Assembly (NCBI GenBank): GCA_029433265.1
Contig: JAQTHT010000005.1
Span: forward strand, 21,253 to 85,252
Direction: 5' to 3'
DNA from: Leuconostocaceae bacterium ESL0958
GTDB taxonomy: Bacteria; Bacillota; Bacilli; Lactobacillales; Lactobacillaceae
DNA length: 64,000 nucleotides
How positions within the stretch are numbered: the stretch's first letter is position 1; each line of letters begins with the position of its first letter. A program made the position numbers and the translations under genes. Positions 51,596-61,100 of the stretch are shown here, in pieces. The notes under the pieces were generated by a model. It saw nothing but the letters and a program-made list of their open reading frames with translations, had not been told where the DNA came from and made no database searches.

Positions 51596-51630
51596 AATAG
51601 TTTGACCATCGAACTATTTCTTGTTAGACT
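51596..51630 (+). promoter_or_regulatory. FAS operon promoter with FabT-like operator
   Basis: Dyad AATAGTTTGA-CCA-TCGAACTATT (one mismatch) matches the AGTTTGA-N3-TCAAACT type of FabT box. It overlaps TTGACC (51602-51607), which is 17 bases from TAGACT (51625-51630). The operon's second gene encodes a MarR/FabT protein, so self-regulation is likely. Confidence 0.8.
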
Positions 51631-51684
51631 GTTACCATCATGCTTCTCAACAGAAGAGTTAAGCGCAGCAGAAAGGATCAATTC

Positions 51685-52128
51685 ATGGCAGTGTTAACAA
51701 CGACTGAAATTATGGACTTGATTCCCAACCGTTATCCCATCTTGTATATGGATTACGTCGAGGAATTAGTGCCGGACGAAGCCATCGTCGCCGTCAAGAA
51801 CGTGACGATTAACGAACAGTATTTCCAAGGACACTTTCCGGGCAATCCCGTGATGCCTGGGGTCCTCATTATCGAATCGCTGGCACAGGCAGCTTCGATC
51901 CTGATTTTGTCTTCCCCACAGTTTAAGGGAAAGACGGCTTACATGACCGGTATTGATGACGCCAAATTTAAGCGCATGGTCAAGCCGGGGGATGTGTTGA
52001 AATTGCATGTCACGATGGGCACTGTTCGGGAAAAGATGGGCACGGTCCAAGTCGCGGCCAAGGTTGATGACAAAGTGGTGACCAGCGCACAGCTGATGTT
52101 TGTGGTTGCGCCCGATGAAGAACAATAA
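51685..52128 (+). CDS. fabZ: 3-hydroxyacyl-ACP dehydratase, FabZ family (possibly FabN-like isomerase)
   Basis: A 147-residue hotdog protein with catalytic His in YFQGHFPGNPVMPGV and Glu in IIESLAQAA. It dehydrates 3-hydroxyacyl-ACP. In streptococci this first position of the operon holds the isomerase fabM, which is absent here, and a second fabZ is downstream; by analogy with enterococcal FabN this copy may also isomerise the trans-2 to cis-3 decenoyl intermediate for unsaturated fatty acids. That split is inferred. Confidence 0.88.
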   Translation: MAVLTTTEIMDLIPNRYPILYMDYVEELVPDEAIVAVKNVTINEQYFQGHFPGNPVMPGVLIIESLAQAASILILSSPQFKGKTAYMTGIDDAKFKRMVKPGDVLKLHVTMGTVREKMGTVQVAAKVDDKVVTSAQLMFVVAPDEEQ

Positions 52129-52591
52129 GTCAGTCGATCGTTCTTCAGTCGATTTAACCGCGATGACCAAGGATTTGGTCGACCTCTTTGCCAATGTGAT
52201 TCAGGTCGAAGAGTATGAACTGCGTAATGGTCCTTTTTCGGATTTAACCGTCAAAGAAGTGCATACCATCTATGCCATTTCCATGTATGAAGAAAAGTCG
52301 GCCTCACAGGTTGCGCGAGCCGTTCGCTTGAGCCCTAGCGCCATGTCCACAGCCATTGACCGCCTGGTCAAAAAGGGCTACGTGGAACGCCGGCGGTCGA
52401 AGGCCGACCGACGGGTGGTCAAGCTAGGATTGACCCATGCTGGTCGCGTCCTCTTTCGGGCACACCAGTACTTTCACTATCAGTTATCCAAAACGATTTT
52501 GGCTGATTTATCCGACGAACAGGCGGCGGCCATGGCCATGTCGATTCATCAACTGCAGCAACGACTGCAAACACTGAAAGCAGAATTATAA
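52115..52591 (+). CDS. fabT: MarR family regulator, FabT-like
   Basis: A 158-residue winged-helix protein: SDLTVKEVHTIYAISMYEEKSASQVARAVRL, recognition region SPSAMSTAIDRLVKKGYVERRRSKADRR, and a helical dimer arm. FabT represses fatty acid synthesis when bound with acyl-ACP. The ATG at 52115 overlaps fabZ by 14 bases; a TTG at 52100 is less likely. It probably binds the dyad at 51596. Confidence 0.88.
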   Translation: MKNNKSVDRSSVDLTAMTKDLVDLFANVIQVEEYELRNGPFSDLTVKEVHTIYAISMYEEKSASQVARAVRLSPSAMSTAIDRLVKKGYVERRRSKADRRVVKLGLTHAGRVLFRAHQYFHYQLSKTILADLSDEQAAAMAMSIHQLQQRLQTLKAEL

Positions 52592-52601
52592 AAGAGCGCA
52601 T

Positions 52602-53576
52602 ATGGAAAATATGAATATCAAAGCAACTGCCCGAGCCGTACCGGAGCGGGTAGTCAGCAATGATCAACTATCCACGTTAATGGACACCAACGACGAGTGG
52701 ATTTACCCACGGACGGGGATTCATAATCGCCATGTAGTTGATCATGAAAATACTTCTGATTTGGCCACGACGGTAGCAAAGAAGTTATTGGAAAAAAGTG
52801 GCTGGGCAGCTAGCGATTTAGACTTTGTCATTGTGGCAACGATGTCCCCCGACGCACTGTCCCCCCATACGGCGGCGATTGTGCAGGGGCAGATTGGCGC
52901 TAACAACGCCTTTGCCTTTGACATTAATGCGGCTTGTTCTGGTTTTGTCTACGGCTTATCCGTGGCCTCAGCCTTTTTGTCTAGCGGCCGTTACCAAAAA
53001 GGGCTCTTCATTGGCGCAGAAGTGTTGTCAAAGCTGGTTGACTGGCAGGACCGGACGGTCTCCGTTCTCTTTGGCGACGGGGCCGGCGGTCTCTTGTTAG
53101 AAAAGACAGCAGAGCCGGTCGGACTTTTGGCCGAAGAATTACAAGCCTTTGGCGAAGACGGACAGGCCATTCAGGCTGGTCGCTTTGCCAACAAGAATGC
53201 CTTTGCTGGTGAAATCAGTCCTCTGGACCCTTACTTCCACCAGGCCGGTCGGGATGTTTACCGCTTTGCCACCAAGGAAGTCCCCAAGACCTTAGCGAAG
53301 GCCTTGGACAAGGCGGGGTTGACGGCTGATGACGTCGATCTGTACCTGGCCCATCAGGCGAATTACCGCATTATTGAATCCATTGCCAAGAATTTTGGTC
53401 AGTCTTTGGACAAGTTTCCAACCAATATGACGGAATACGGCAATACCAGCGCTGCTTCAACAGCCATGCTCTTAGATGAACTGTTAGAAGCAGGGCAAAT
53501 CAAGCCCGGCATGACCATCGCCTTTGTTGGCTTTGGTGGTGGCCTGGCAACCGGCGTGCAAATTTGGCGCGTCTAA
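52602..53576 (+). CDS. fabH: 3-oxoacyl-ACP synthase III
   Basis: Initiates FAS-II by condensing acetyl-CoA with malonyl-ACP. The 324-residue enzyme has Cys in INAACSGFVYG, His in LAHQANYRII and Asn in EYGNTSAAS. It shares most motifs with the orphan copy at 27354 but is clearly diverged. Eleven bases after fabT; a stem-loop follows before acpP. Confidence 0.94.
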   Translation: MENMNIKATARAVPERVVSNDQLSTLMDTNDEWIYPRTGIHNRHVVDHENTSDLATTVAKKLLEKSGWAASDLDFVIVATMSPDALSPHTAAIVQGQIGANNAFAFDINAACSGFVYGLSVASAFLSSGRYQKGLFIGAEVLSKLVDWQDRTVSVLFGDGAGGLLLEKTAEPVGLLAEELQAFGEDGQAIQAGRFANKNAFAGEISPLDPYFHQAGRDVYRFATKEVPKTLAKALDKAGLTADDVDLYLAHQANYRIIESIAKNFGQSLDKFPTNMTEYGNTSAASTAMLLDELLEAGQIKPGMTIAFVGFGGGLATGVQIWRV

Positions 53577-53584
53577 CCAAGTGC

Positions 53585-53610
53585 TTACGGTGTAGTAGGC
53601 TGCACCGTAA
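53585..53610 (+). other. Intercistronic hairpin between fabH and acpP
   Basis: TTACGGTG-N10-CACCGTAA, a perfect 8-bp stem without T-run. It could protect or separate an acpP-proximal mRNA, giving the carrier protein higher expression than fabH, or act as an operator. Confidence 0.5.
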
Positions 53611-53648
53611 AAATCAAACGTTTAGTAGGAACTAAAAGGAGAACGACA

Positions 53649-53891
53649 ATGACACAAGAAGAAGTTTTCGGCAAGGTAAAGGACATCTTGGTTGACCAAT
53701 TCGACTTGGACGATGGCGAAGTAACGATGACGACGAACATGACGGACGACATCGATGCCGACTCATTGGACTTGTTTGAAGTATTGAACCGGGTGGAAGA
53801 TGATTTCGACGTGAAGTTGGAAGCCGCTGACGATGTGCAAACGGTTGCGGACTTGGTGAACAAGATTCAAGCTGAATTGGACAAGAAGTAA
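53649..53891 (+). CDS. acpP: Acyl carrier protein
   Basis: An 80-residue acidic helical protein. The phosphopantetheine Ser is in DDIDADSLDLFEV (DSL). AAAAGGAGAACGAC is the strongest ribosome site in the operon, in line with the need for excess carrier. Confidence 0.95.
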   Translation: MTQEEVFGKVKDILVDQFDLDDGEVTMTTNMTDDIDADSLDLFEVLNRVEDDFDVKLEAADDVQTVADLVNKIQAELDKK

Positions 53892-53949
53892 AACACAACG
53901 CGGTTTTTGACCGCATACATACGATTAAATGAAGGAAAAGGCATAAATT

Positions 53950-54915
53950 ATGACAGTTACTGTAGGAAATCCTATTTTTGATAAGCTCGGTATGAAGTAC
54001 CCCATCGTAGAAGGGGGGATGACCTGGGCCGGAACGGGTGCTTTGGCGGCAGCTGTTTCCGAAGCTGGTGGTCTTGGTTTCATTGGGACTGGTTACTGGC
54101 ACGGTGACGATGTGCGCCGGGAAGTACGCCGGGCCAAGGAACTGACCGACAAGCCTTTTGGTGTCAACGTCATGTTGATGAGCCGGCACATTCGCGAAGT
54201 CTTTGATGTCATCCTGGAAGAAGGCGTTAAAGTGGTCGCAACCGGCGCCGGGGATCCATCGCCCTTCTTGGAAGAACTACACGCCGCTGGCGTGACGGTC
54301 ATGCCCGTTGTCCCTTCCGTTTCCCTCGCACGCATGATGGAACGAAAGGGTGTCGATGCGGTCATCGCCGAAGGAATGGAATCCGGCGGTCACATCGGTC
54401 AAATGACGACCATGGCCATGGTGCCACAAATTGTTGATGCTGTTTCGATTCCGGTCATTGCGGCTGGTGGCATCGGGGACGGCCGTGGAGTTGCCGCAGC
54501 TTTAGCCCTCGGTGCTTCTGGTGTGCAAATGGGCACTCGTTTCCTGGCCACACCCGAATCGGAAGTGCACCCAAACTTCAAGCAAAAGATCTTGAAGGCC
54601 AAGGACATTGACACGGTCATTACCGGTAACATCGCCGGTTCCCGGGCCCGGGTCTTGAAGAACAAGATGGCCAAGGAATACATTAAGCAAGAAATTAACG
54701 AAATCCAGAAGCCAGCGCCTGATTATGAGACAGTTGAAAAGCTGGAATCCGGCACGCTCCGTCGGGCCGTACAAGAAGGAGATAAGGACGGCGGTGCCTT
54801 CATGGCCGGCCAAATTTCCGGTTTGATTCATGAAGAACAACCAGTGGCAGAATTGCTGGCTGAGATTTGGGATCAGGCAACCAAGATTCTAAACATTGAG
54901 AACACCACCAAGTAG
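53950..54915 (+). CDS. fabK: Enoyl-ACP reductase FabK
   Basis: A 321-residue FMN-dependent TIM barrel of the 2-nitropropane dioxygenase family: YPIVEGGMTWAGTGALAAAVSEAGGLG, GMESGGHIGQMTTMAMVP (catalytic His) and GASGVQMGTRFLATPES. It performs the last reduction of each elongation cycle. No fabI is in the window, so FabK is the operon's enoyl reductase. Confidence 0.94.
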   Translation: MTVTVGNPIFDKLGMKYPIVEGGMTWAGTGALAAAVSEAGGLGFIGTGYWHGDDVRREVRRAKELTDKPFGVNVMLMSRHIREVFDVILEEGVKVVATGAGDPSPFLEELHAAGVTVMPVVPSVSLARMMERKGVDAVIAEGMESGGHIGQMTTMAMVPQIVDAVSIPVIAAGGIGDGRGVAAALALGASGVQMGTRFLATPESEVHPNFKQKILKAKDIDTVITGNIAGSRARVLKNKMAKEYIKQEINEIQKPAPDYETVEKLESGTLRRAVQEGDKDGGAFMAGQISGLIHEEQPVAELLAEIWDQATKILNIENTTK

Positions 54916-54924
54916 GGGGATTGC

Positions 54925-55866
54925 ATGCAAGTCGGATTGCTTTTTAACGGCCAGGGTGCGCAAAAAGCGGGCATGGGCGTTGATCTTTATGAAAACCAGC
55001 CCGTTTTCCGTCAGTACATTGACCGGGCTTCAGAAATCTTAGACTATGATTTACTGGCCGTTTTTCAAAATGAAGCTGAACTCGCACAGACGCGCTATGC
55101 GCAGCCGGCCATTGTCGCTTTTGACTTGGCCCTCTACCAGACACTGCAAGCAGCGGGCCTACCACCGGTACAAGCAGCGCTGGGCCTGTCGCTTGGGGAA
55201 TACCCGGCCTTGGCAGCCAGTGGTTTGATGACCTTTGACCAGGCCATCGCTTTGGTCAAGGATCGTGGTGCCTACATGCAGGCAGTCGGTGACCAAAATC
55301 CCGGTAAGATGGTTGCTGTGCTGGACAGCCAGCAGGACTTAATTGAAGCAACCATTCAACGCTTGCAGGAAGCGGGCCAAGCTGTTTACCTGGCGAACTT
55401 TAATACTTTTAACCAGTTGGTAATCGGTGGCGTTCAGGATGCAGTGGATCAGGCAGTGGCGGCTCTAGAAGCAGCTGGCATTAAAAAGCAGGTAGCGCTG
55501 CCCGTTTCAGGGGCCTTCCATACGCCGCTTTTGCAGGACGCTGCCGATCAAATGGCGGCCCGTTTCAAGGGAGAGCACTTTACAGCAGGGACTTTCCCGG
55601 TTTATTCCAACACGACCAAGACGGTTTTCAACCCCGCTAATCTGACTGAGGTGTTGACCCAGCAGATTACCCACCCCACTTACTTCGCCCAGTGCTTGCA
55701 GGCCATGCAGGCAAACGGGGTGGATACTTGGATTGAAATTGGTCCAGCAGCTACCTTGGTGAAATTCGCCAAGAAAATCGTAGCGAAAGATAATCCCAAA
55801 ATGACGGTCACGGATGCCAATAGTCTGGCGGAGACCCTGGCATTTTTGCAGGAACAGAAAGGATAA
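54925..55866 (+). CDS. fabD: Malonyl-CoA-ACP transacylase
   Basis: Loads malonyl groups on ACP. The 313-residue protein starts with LLFNGQGAQKAGMGVDLYE, has the nucleophile in GLSLGEYPAL and the catalytic His in VSGAFHTPLL. AGGGGG-type site precedes the ATG; nine bases after fabK. Confidence 0.95.
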   Translation: MQVGLLFNGQGAQKAGMGVDLYENQPVFRQYIDRASEILDYDLLAVFQNEAELAQTRYAQPAIVAFDLALYQTLQAAGLPPVQAALGLSLGEYPALAASGLMTFDQAIALVKDRGAYMQAVGDQNPGKMVAVLDSQQDLIEATIQRLQEAGQAVYLANFNTFNQLVIGGVQDAVDQAVAALEAAGIKKQVALPVSGAFHTPLLQDAADQMAARFKGEHFTAGTFPVYSNTTKTVFNPANLTEVLTQQITHPTYFAQCLQAMQANGVDTWIEIGPAATLVKFAKKIVAKDNPKMTVTDANSLAETLAFLQEQKG

Positions 55867-55869
55867 AAC

Positions 55870-56598
55870 ATGGATGTAACAGGTAAAACAGTCCTGGTAA
55901 CTGGCTCCTCGCGGGGGATCGGCTTGGCCGTTGCCCACGCCTTTGATCAAGCCGGTGCCAATGTCATCTTGCACGGCCGGTCGCCACTTTCGGCTGACTT
56001 GTTGAAGACTTTCGATAAGGAACCCCGTGTACTGAACTTTGATATTGCGGACCAAGAGGCAGTGGAAGCCACGCTAACGGCCCTTTACAAAGAAGAAGAC
56101 TTTGCTGGCATTGATATTTTGGTCAATAACGCCGGCATCACCAAGGACCAAATCGTGATGGGCATGAAGCCAGCCGACTTTGCCCAGGTGATTAATACCA
56201 ACCTGACCGGTACCTTCAACGTTACCCAGCCGGTCTTCAAGAAGATGATTCGGCAAAAGTCAGGCTTAATCATTAACCTTTCCTCCGTTGTCGGTCTGAT
56301 GGGCAATGCGGGCCAGGCCAACTATGCAGCTTCAAAGGCCGGTATGATTGGCCTGACCAAGTCCTTGGCCAAGGAAGGGTCCAAGCGGCACATTCGGGTC
56401 AACGCGATTGCACCAGGAATGGTCGTCTCTGATATGACCGACGCCTTGTCTGAAAAAACGCAGGAAGCCATTTTGCAAGAGATTCCACTGGGCCGTTTCG
56501 CCCAGCCCGAGGAAATCGCGCAAACAGCCCTCTTCTTAGCAGCCAATGATTATATTACCGGCCAAACCATTACGGTAGACGGCGGTTTGTATATTTAA
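55870..56598 (+). CDS. fabG: 3-oxoacyl-ACP reductase
   Basis: A 242-residue short-chain dehydrogenase: NADPH motif TGSSRGIGLAVA, NNAGIT, Ser in INLSSVVG and YAASKAG (YxxxK). It reduces 3-oxoacyl-ACP. Three bases separate it from fabD. Confidence 0.95.
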   Translation: MDVTGKTVLVTGSSRGIGLAVAHAFDQAGANVILHGRSPLSADLLKTFDKEPRVLNFDIADQEAVEATLTALYKEEDFAGIDILVNNAGITKDQIVMGMKPADFAQVINTNLTGTFNVTQPVFKKMIRQKSGLIINLSSVVGLMGNAGQANYAASKAGMIGLTKSLAKEGSKRHIRVNAIAPGMVVSDMTDALSEKTQEAILQEIPLGRFAQPEEIAQTALFLAANDYITGQTITVDGGLYI

Positions 56599-56620
56599 CC
56601 AACAGTAGAAAGGAAACAGC

Positions 56621-57880
56621 ATGACACGAGTAGTAGTGACCGGAATGGGTGCGATTGCACCAAACGGGAATGATGTGCAGGCTTTCTTGGATGCCCTCTT
56701 TGCTGGGCAGTCAGGCATTAAGCCCATTACCAAGTTTGATCCAAGTGAAACGGGGATTGCCGTGGCGGGTCAAGTCGATGGCTTTGATCCAGCGGCCCGG
56801 GTTGGTAAGCGGGACGCCCGTAAGTTAGACCTTTTCTCCCAGTACGCAATTGATGCTTCCTATCAAGCTTTGGACCAAGCGGGTTTGTTGCCAGATGCGG
56901 ACAGCGAACAAAAAAGTAAGGTTGCCAACCCAGAACGTTTTGGGGTTATTTTGGGAAACGGTATTGGTGGCTTGACGACCATCCAAGAACAGGTCATCAA
57001 GATGCACGAAAAGGGCCCACAACGGGTTTCTCCTTTGTTCGTCCCTGAATCTATTCCAAACATGGTTTCTGGTAATGTGTCCTTGCGCTTTGGCGCGCGG
57101 GGCGTGAACTTTACGGTGGTAACGGCCTGTGCTTCCGCCACGAACGCCGTTGGCGAAGCCTTCTGGCGCATTCAATCCGGCCGTGAAGACGTCATGTTGA
57201 CCGGTGGTTCCGAAGCCACAGTCAACGAAATCGGCATTGCTGGTTTCGCCGCTTTGACGGCATTGTCCAAGGAAACTGATCCGAAGGAAGCTTCGAAACC
57301 CTTTGATAAGAACCGCCACGGTTTCGTCTTAGGCGAAGGATCGGGTATTTTGGTACTGGAATCTCTGGAACACGCGCAAGCGCGTGGTGCTAAGATCTTG
57401 GCGGAAATCGTGGGTTACGGGGCTTCCTCCGATGCTTACCACATGACGTCACCCGCCCCTGACGGCGAAGGGGCTGCTCGGGCCATGAAGAAGGCCTTGG
57501 AAGATGCCGACTTGACGCCTGACCAGATTTCTTACATCAACGCCCACGGCACTGCTACGGGGGCCAATGATTCTGGCGAAGCGGAAGCCATCGCTTCTGT
57601 CTTCGGACCCAACACGGTCCCTGTATCCTCAACCAAGGGTATGACGGGTCACTTGCTCGGGGCCGCTGGTGCTATTGAAGCTGTTGCTTCTGTCGGTGCC
57701 ATTGACCGCGGTCTGTTGCCAGAAAACATCGGCTTTGATGAAGCAGATGAACACACGGCCAAGGTCAACTTGGTGAACGCAAGCAACCGCAACCAAGCGC
57801 CAGAATACGTCCTGTCTGCTAACTACGGTTTCGGTGGCCACAATGCCGCTGTCATCTTCAAGAAGTGGACGGAGGCCTAA
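56621..57880 (+). CDS. fabF: 3-oxoacyl-ACP synthase II
   Basis: Elongating condensing enzyme, 419 residues. Catalytic Cys in VTACASATNAVGEAF, His pairs in NAHGTATGAND and MTGHLLGAAGAIE, C-terminal NYGFGGHNAAV. AGAAAGGAAAC precedes the ATG. Confidence 0.95.
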   Translation: MTRVVVTGMGAIAPNGNDVQAFLDALFAGQSGIKPITKFDPSETGIAVAGQVDGFDPAARVGKRDARKLDLFSQYAIDASYQALDQAGLLPDADSEQKSKVANPERFGVILGNGIGGLTTIQEQVIKMHEKGPQRVSPLFVPESIPNMVSGNVSLRFGARGVNFTVVTACASATNAVGEAFWRIQSGREDVMLTGGSEATVNEIGIAGFAALTALSKETDPKEASKPFDKNRHGFVLGEGSGILVLESLEHAQARGAKILAEIVGYGASSDAYHMTSPAPDGEGAARAMKKALEDADLTPDQISYINAHGTATGANDSGEAEAIASVFGPNTVPVSSTKGMTGHLLGAAGAIEAVASVGAIDRGLLPENIGFDEADEHTAKVNLVNASNRNQAPEYVLSANYGFGGHNAAVIFKKWTEA

Positions 57881-57883
57881 GTC

Positions 57884-58357
57884 ATGAATTTGAATTTAGC
57901 TGAAATTAAGGATTTGATAGCTGATTTGGAACAATCCTCTCTGCGGGACATCCAAATTCAGGATGGCGACTTTGCCTTGCATTTATCCAAAAACGAGGCA
58001 GCTGTGGCAGCGCCAGCTGCGCCAGCTGCAGCCCCTGTAGCGGCAACCGCAACCCCAGCGGCCGCAACAGCACCTGCCGCTGACACAAGTGCCACGGCAG
58101 CAGCTGCCGCACCCGCCGGCAAGGCCATCAAGGCGCCAATGGTGGGAACGGTTTACTTGCAGCCAAAACCCGACCAACCGGTTTTTAAGCAGGTCGGCGA
58201 TCCAGTTGAAAAAGGTGAAACGGTGGCCATCATTGAAGCCATGAAGCTGATGACGGAAATCAAGTCGGATGTATCCGGCGTGATTGCCGAAATCTTGGTC
58301 GACAACGAAGAAGTCGTCGACTACGATAAGGTCCTCTACCGCGTGGACCCTAAGTAA
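57884..58357 (+). CDS. accB: Acetyl-CoA carboxylase biotin carboxyl carrier protein
   Basis: A 157-residue carrier with a helical N-terminus, an Ala/Pro-rich hinge (about residues 42-78) and a biotinyl domain whose acceptor Lys is in IEAMKLMTEIK. It moves carboxybiotin between AccC and AccAD. Three bases after fabF. Confidence 0.95.
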   Translation: MNLNLAEIKDLIADLEQSSLRDIQIQDGDFALHLSKNEAAVAAPAAPAAAPVAATATPAAATAPAADTSATAAAAAPAGKAIKAPMVGTVYLQPKPDQPVFKQVGDPVEKGETVAIIEAMKLMTEIKSDVSGVIAEILVDNEEVVDYDKVLYRVDPK

Positions 58358-58415
58358 GTACCCAGCCAGCTCGGCTGGCCTACATAGTTTGTGACAGCAA
58401 AGAAGGAGAAGATCG

Positions 58416-58847
58416 ATGTCTGTGTTAAACACCCAAGAAATCCAGGAAATCCTACCCCACCGGTATCCGATGTTGATGTTGGATACAGTGGAAGAACTGA
58501 CGCCCGGTGAGCGCTGCGTGGCGTTGAAGAATGTGTCCATCAACGAAGAAATTTTCCAAGGGCATTTCCCAGGGAACCCAACTTTTCCCGGTGCTTTGAC
58601 GGTGGAAGCATTGGCGCAAACGGGTGCCGTAGCACTGCTCTCCATGCCAGAATTTAAGGGCAAGACGGCTTACTTTGGGGGCATCAAAAAGGCCCGTTAC
58701 CGTAAGATGGTCAAGCCAGGGGACCAAGTCCGTCTAGAAGTGACCTTGGAACGCTTGCGCGGCCCTGTCGGTTCTGGAAAGGGCATTGCTTGGGTCAACG
58801 GCAAGAAGGCGACGACGGCAGAATTGACCTTTATCATTGGAGACTAG
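58416..58847 (+). CDS. fabZ: 3-hydroxyacyl-ACP dehydratase
   Basis: A 143-residue hotdog enzyme: His in IFQGHFPGNPTFPGAL and Glu in TVEALAQTG. This copy is in the usual FabZ slot between accB and accC, so it is the general dehydratase of elongation. GAAGGAG is nine bases upstream. Confidence 0.94.
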   Translation: MSVLNTQEIQEILPHRYPMLMLDTVEELTPGERCVALKNVSINEEIFQGHFPGNPTFPGALTVEALAQTGAVALLSMPEFKGKTAYFGGIKKARYRKMVKPGDQVRLEVTLERLRGPVGSGKGIAWVNGKKATTAELTFIIGD

Positions 58848-58848
58848 T

Positions 58849-60228
58849 ATGTTTAAAAAAGTATTAGTTGCGAACCGAGGGGAAATTGCCGTTCGCATCA
58901 TGCGGACCTTAAAAGAAATGGGCATCCAAACGGTGGCCATTTACTCAACGGCTGACCGCGATTCCCTGCACGTGCAGATTGCCGACGAAGCCATCTGCGT
59001 TGGTGGGCCCAAGCCCGCTGACTCTTATTTGAATATGAAAAACGTGGTCATGGCCGCCTTGGTTTCCGGCGCGGAAGCTATCCACCCTGGCTATGGTTTT
59101 CTATCTGAAAATTCCCTCTTTGCCGAAATGGTTGGCGAAGTGGACTTAAAATGGATTGGTCCTCGGCCGGAAACCATTGATTTGATGGGCAACAAGGAAC
59201 ACGCCCGGAATGAAATGCGCAAGGCTGGCGTCCCCGTGATTCCTGGTTCGCTGGGCTACATCCGCACGGTGGCTGAGGCCAAAGAAGTGGCCGAAGAAAT
59301 CGGTTATCCAATTTTGCTGAAGGCTGCCGCTGGTGGCGGTGGCAAAGGCATGCGTTTCGTCTACTCCACGGATGAACTGAAAGACAACTTTGAAAATGCA
59401 CAAAGTGAAGCCCAGTTGAACTATGGCGATTCGCACATGTACATTGAAAAGGTCATGCAAGATGTCCGCCACATTGAAATGCAAGTCATTCGGGACCAGT
59501 TTGGGCACGTCCTCTGCTTGCCAGAACGGAACTGTTCTTTGCAGCGGCGGAATCAGAAGGTGATGGAAGAATCACCGGCTGCCTCCGTGACGCCGGCCAT
59601 TCGAGCAGATATGATCGATGTGGTCACCAAGGCCGTCAATGCCATTGATTATGAAAATACCGGAACCATTGAGTTCTTGCAGGATCAAGATGGTAAGTTC
59701 TACTTCATGGAAATGAACACGCGAATCCAAGTGGAACATCCCGTGACCGAAATGGTCACCGGCTTGGACTTGGTTCGCTTGCAGGTGGCCGTGGCCGCCG
59801 GGGAAACCTTACCCCTGCGCCAGGAAGACCTGCAGATTCAGGGCCACGCAATCGAAATGCGGCTGACGGCTGAAAAGCCAGAAGCAAACTTTGCGCCAAG
59901 CGCCGGCAAGGTCGACTTCGTCTTCCTGCCAACCGGTGGCCCAGGGGTGCGCATCGATTCAGCCCTTTACTCGGGGGATACCATCCAGCCTTTCTATGAT
60001 TCCATGATTGCCAAGCTCATCGCCCACGATGACACGCGTACGGAAGCACTGGCCAAATTGGCCCGTTTGGTGGACGAAACGGTCATCGAAGGCGTGGCCA
60101 GTTCACAATCGTTCCAGGAAGCGCTGTTGGCGGATCCAAACATTGCGACCGATCAATTTAACACCAAGTACCTAGAAGACCAGTTCCTACCAGCCTGGGA
60201 AGCTAGCTTGGCTGACCAAGCGGACTAA
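58849..60228 (+). CDS. accC: Acetyl-CoA carboxylase biotin carboxylase subunit
   Basis: A 459-residue ATP-grasp enzyme: [23 protein letters not shown] loop [32 protein letters not shown] and [20 protein letters not shown] before the ATG at 58849 sets the start; an upstream in-frame codon would precede this site. It carboxylates biotin on AccB. Confidence 0.95.
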   Translation: MFKKVLVANRGEIAVRIMRTLKEMGIQTVAIYSTADRDSLHVQIADEAICVGGPKPADSYLNMKNVVMAALVSGAEAIHPGYGFLSENSLFAEMVGEVDLKWIGPRPETIDLMGNKEHARNEMRKAGVPVIPGSLGYIRTVAEAKEVAEEIGYPILLKAAAGGGGKGMRFVYSTDELKDNFENAQSEAQLNYGDSHMYIEKVMQDVRHIEMQVIRDQFGHVLCLPERNCSLQRRNQKVMEESPAASVTPAIRADMIDVVTKAVNAIDYENTGTIEFLQDQDGKFYFMEMNTRIQVEHPVTEMVTGLDLVRLQVAVAAGETLPLRQEDLQIQGHAIEMRLTAEKPEANFAPSAGKVDFVFLPTGGPGVRIDSALYSGDTIQPFYDSMIAKLIAHDDTRTEALAKLARLVDETVIEGVASSQSFQEALLADPNIATDQFNTKYLEDQFLPAWEASLADQAD

Positions 60229-60257
60229 GAAGAGAGGGAGTGGGCTTTGCCCGAACC

Positions 60258-61100
60258 ATGAATATTTTTAATCCAAAAAAAGAGGAAAGCAATAAAATTA
60301 AAGTGCCGGAAGAGATGAAAGATCGCATTCCGGACGGTCTGTTTTTAGCCTGCCCTTACTGCGGCAAGGAAATTTATAACAAAGAATTGGGCCCCTACCG
60401 GGTTTGCCCAAATTGTAACTACGGCTTCCGTTTGCAAGCTCATGAACGCTTAGCGTTGTTTGCAACGGATTTCACGGAATTTGATGAATCCTTGACCATC
60501 TCAGAAACTGATTTCCCTGGCTATGCTGAAAAATTGGCCCGGGCCAAGCAGCAGACTCAGATGCAGGAGTCGGTTCTAACCGGTGTTGGGCGCATTGACG
60601 GCCAACAGACGGCCCTGGGCATCATGGATTCTTACTTCATGATGGGCTCCTTGGGCACTCAAACCGGGGAAAAGATTACCCGGCTCTTTGAGGAAGCAAC
60701 GGCCCGCCGTCTGCCAGTCGTACTCTTTACCGCTTCTGGTGGGGCACGAATGCAGGAAGGTATTCGGTCCTTGATGCAAATGGCCAAAGTGTCTGCTGCA
60801 GTAGCGGCTCACCAAGAGGCTGCTTTGCCTTACTTCGTTGTCTTAACGGATCCAACGACCGGGGGCGTGACCGCTTCCTTTGCCATGCAGGGGGACTTGA
60901 TTCTGGCTGAACCGCACGCCTTGGTTGGCTTTGCCGGTGCCCGTGTCATTGAATCGACCATTCACGAAAAACTGCCCAAGGATTTCCAGCGAGTGGAAAC
61001 CCTGCTGGCCAACGGCTTTGTGGATCAGATTGTGCCAAGGCAGGACCTCGTGGCCCGGTTGGGTCTGCTCCTAGCACTGCACCAAGAGGAGGCACGCTAA
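60258..61100 (+). CDS. accD: Acetyl-CoA carboxylase carboxyltransferase subunit beta
   Basis: A 280-residue crotonase-fold subunit with the N-terminal zinc ribbon [33 protein letters not shown] and [16 protein letters not shown] belong to the acyl-CoA site. The ATG at 60258 matches the family start. Its GGGAG site is 17 bases away, but a GGGC-TTT-GCCC hairpin in between would bring it close; the in-frame GTG at 60240 is the alternative. Confidence 0.92.
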   Translation: MNIFNPKKEESNKIKVPEEMKDRIPDGLFLACPYCGKEIYNKELGPYRVCPNCNYGFRLQAHERLALFATDFTEFDESLTISETDFPGYAEKLARAKQQTQMQESVLTGVGRIDGQQTALGIMDSYFMMGSLGTQTGEKITRLFEEATARRLPVVLFTASGGARMQEGIRSLMQMAKVSAAVAAHQEAALPYFVVLTDPTTGGVTASFAMQGDLILAEPHALVGFAGARVIESTIHEKLPKDFQRVETLLANGFVDQIVPRQDLVARLGLLLALHQEEAR

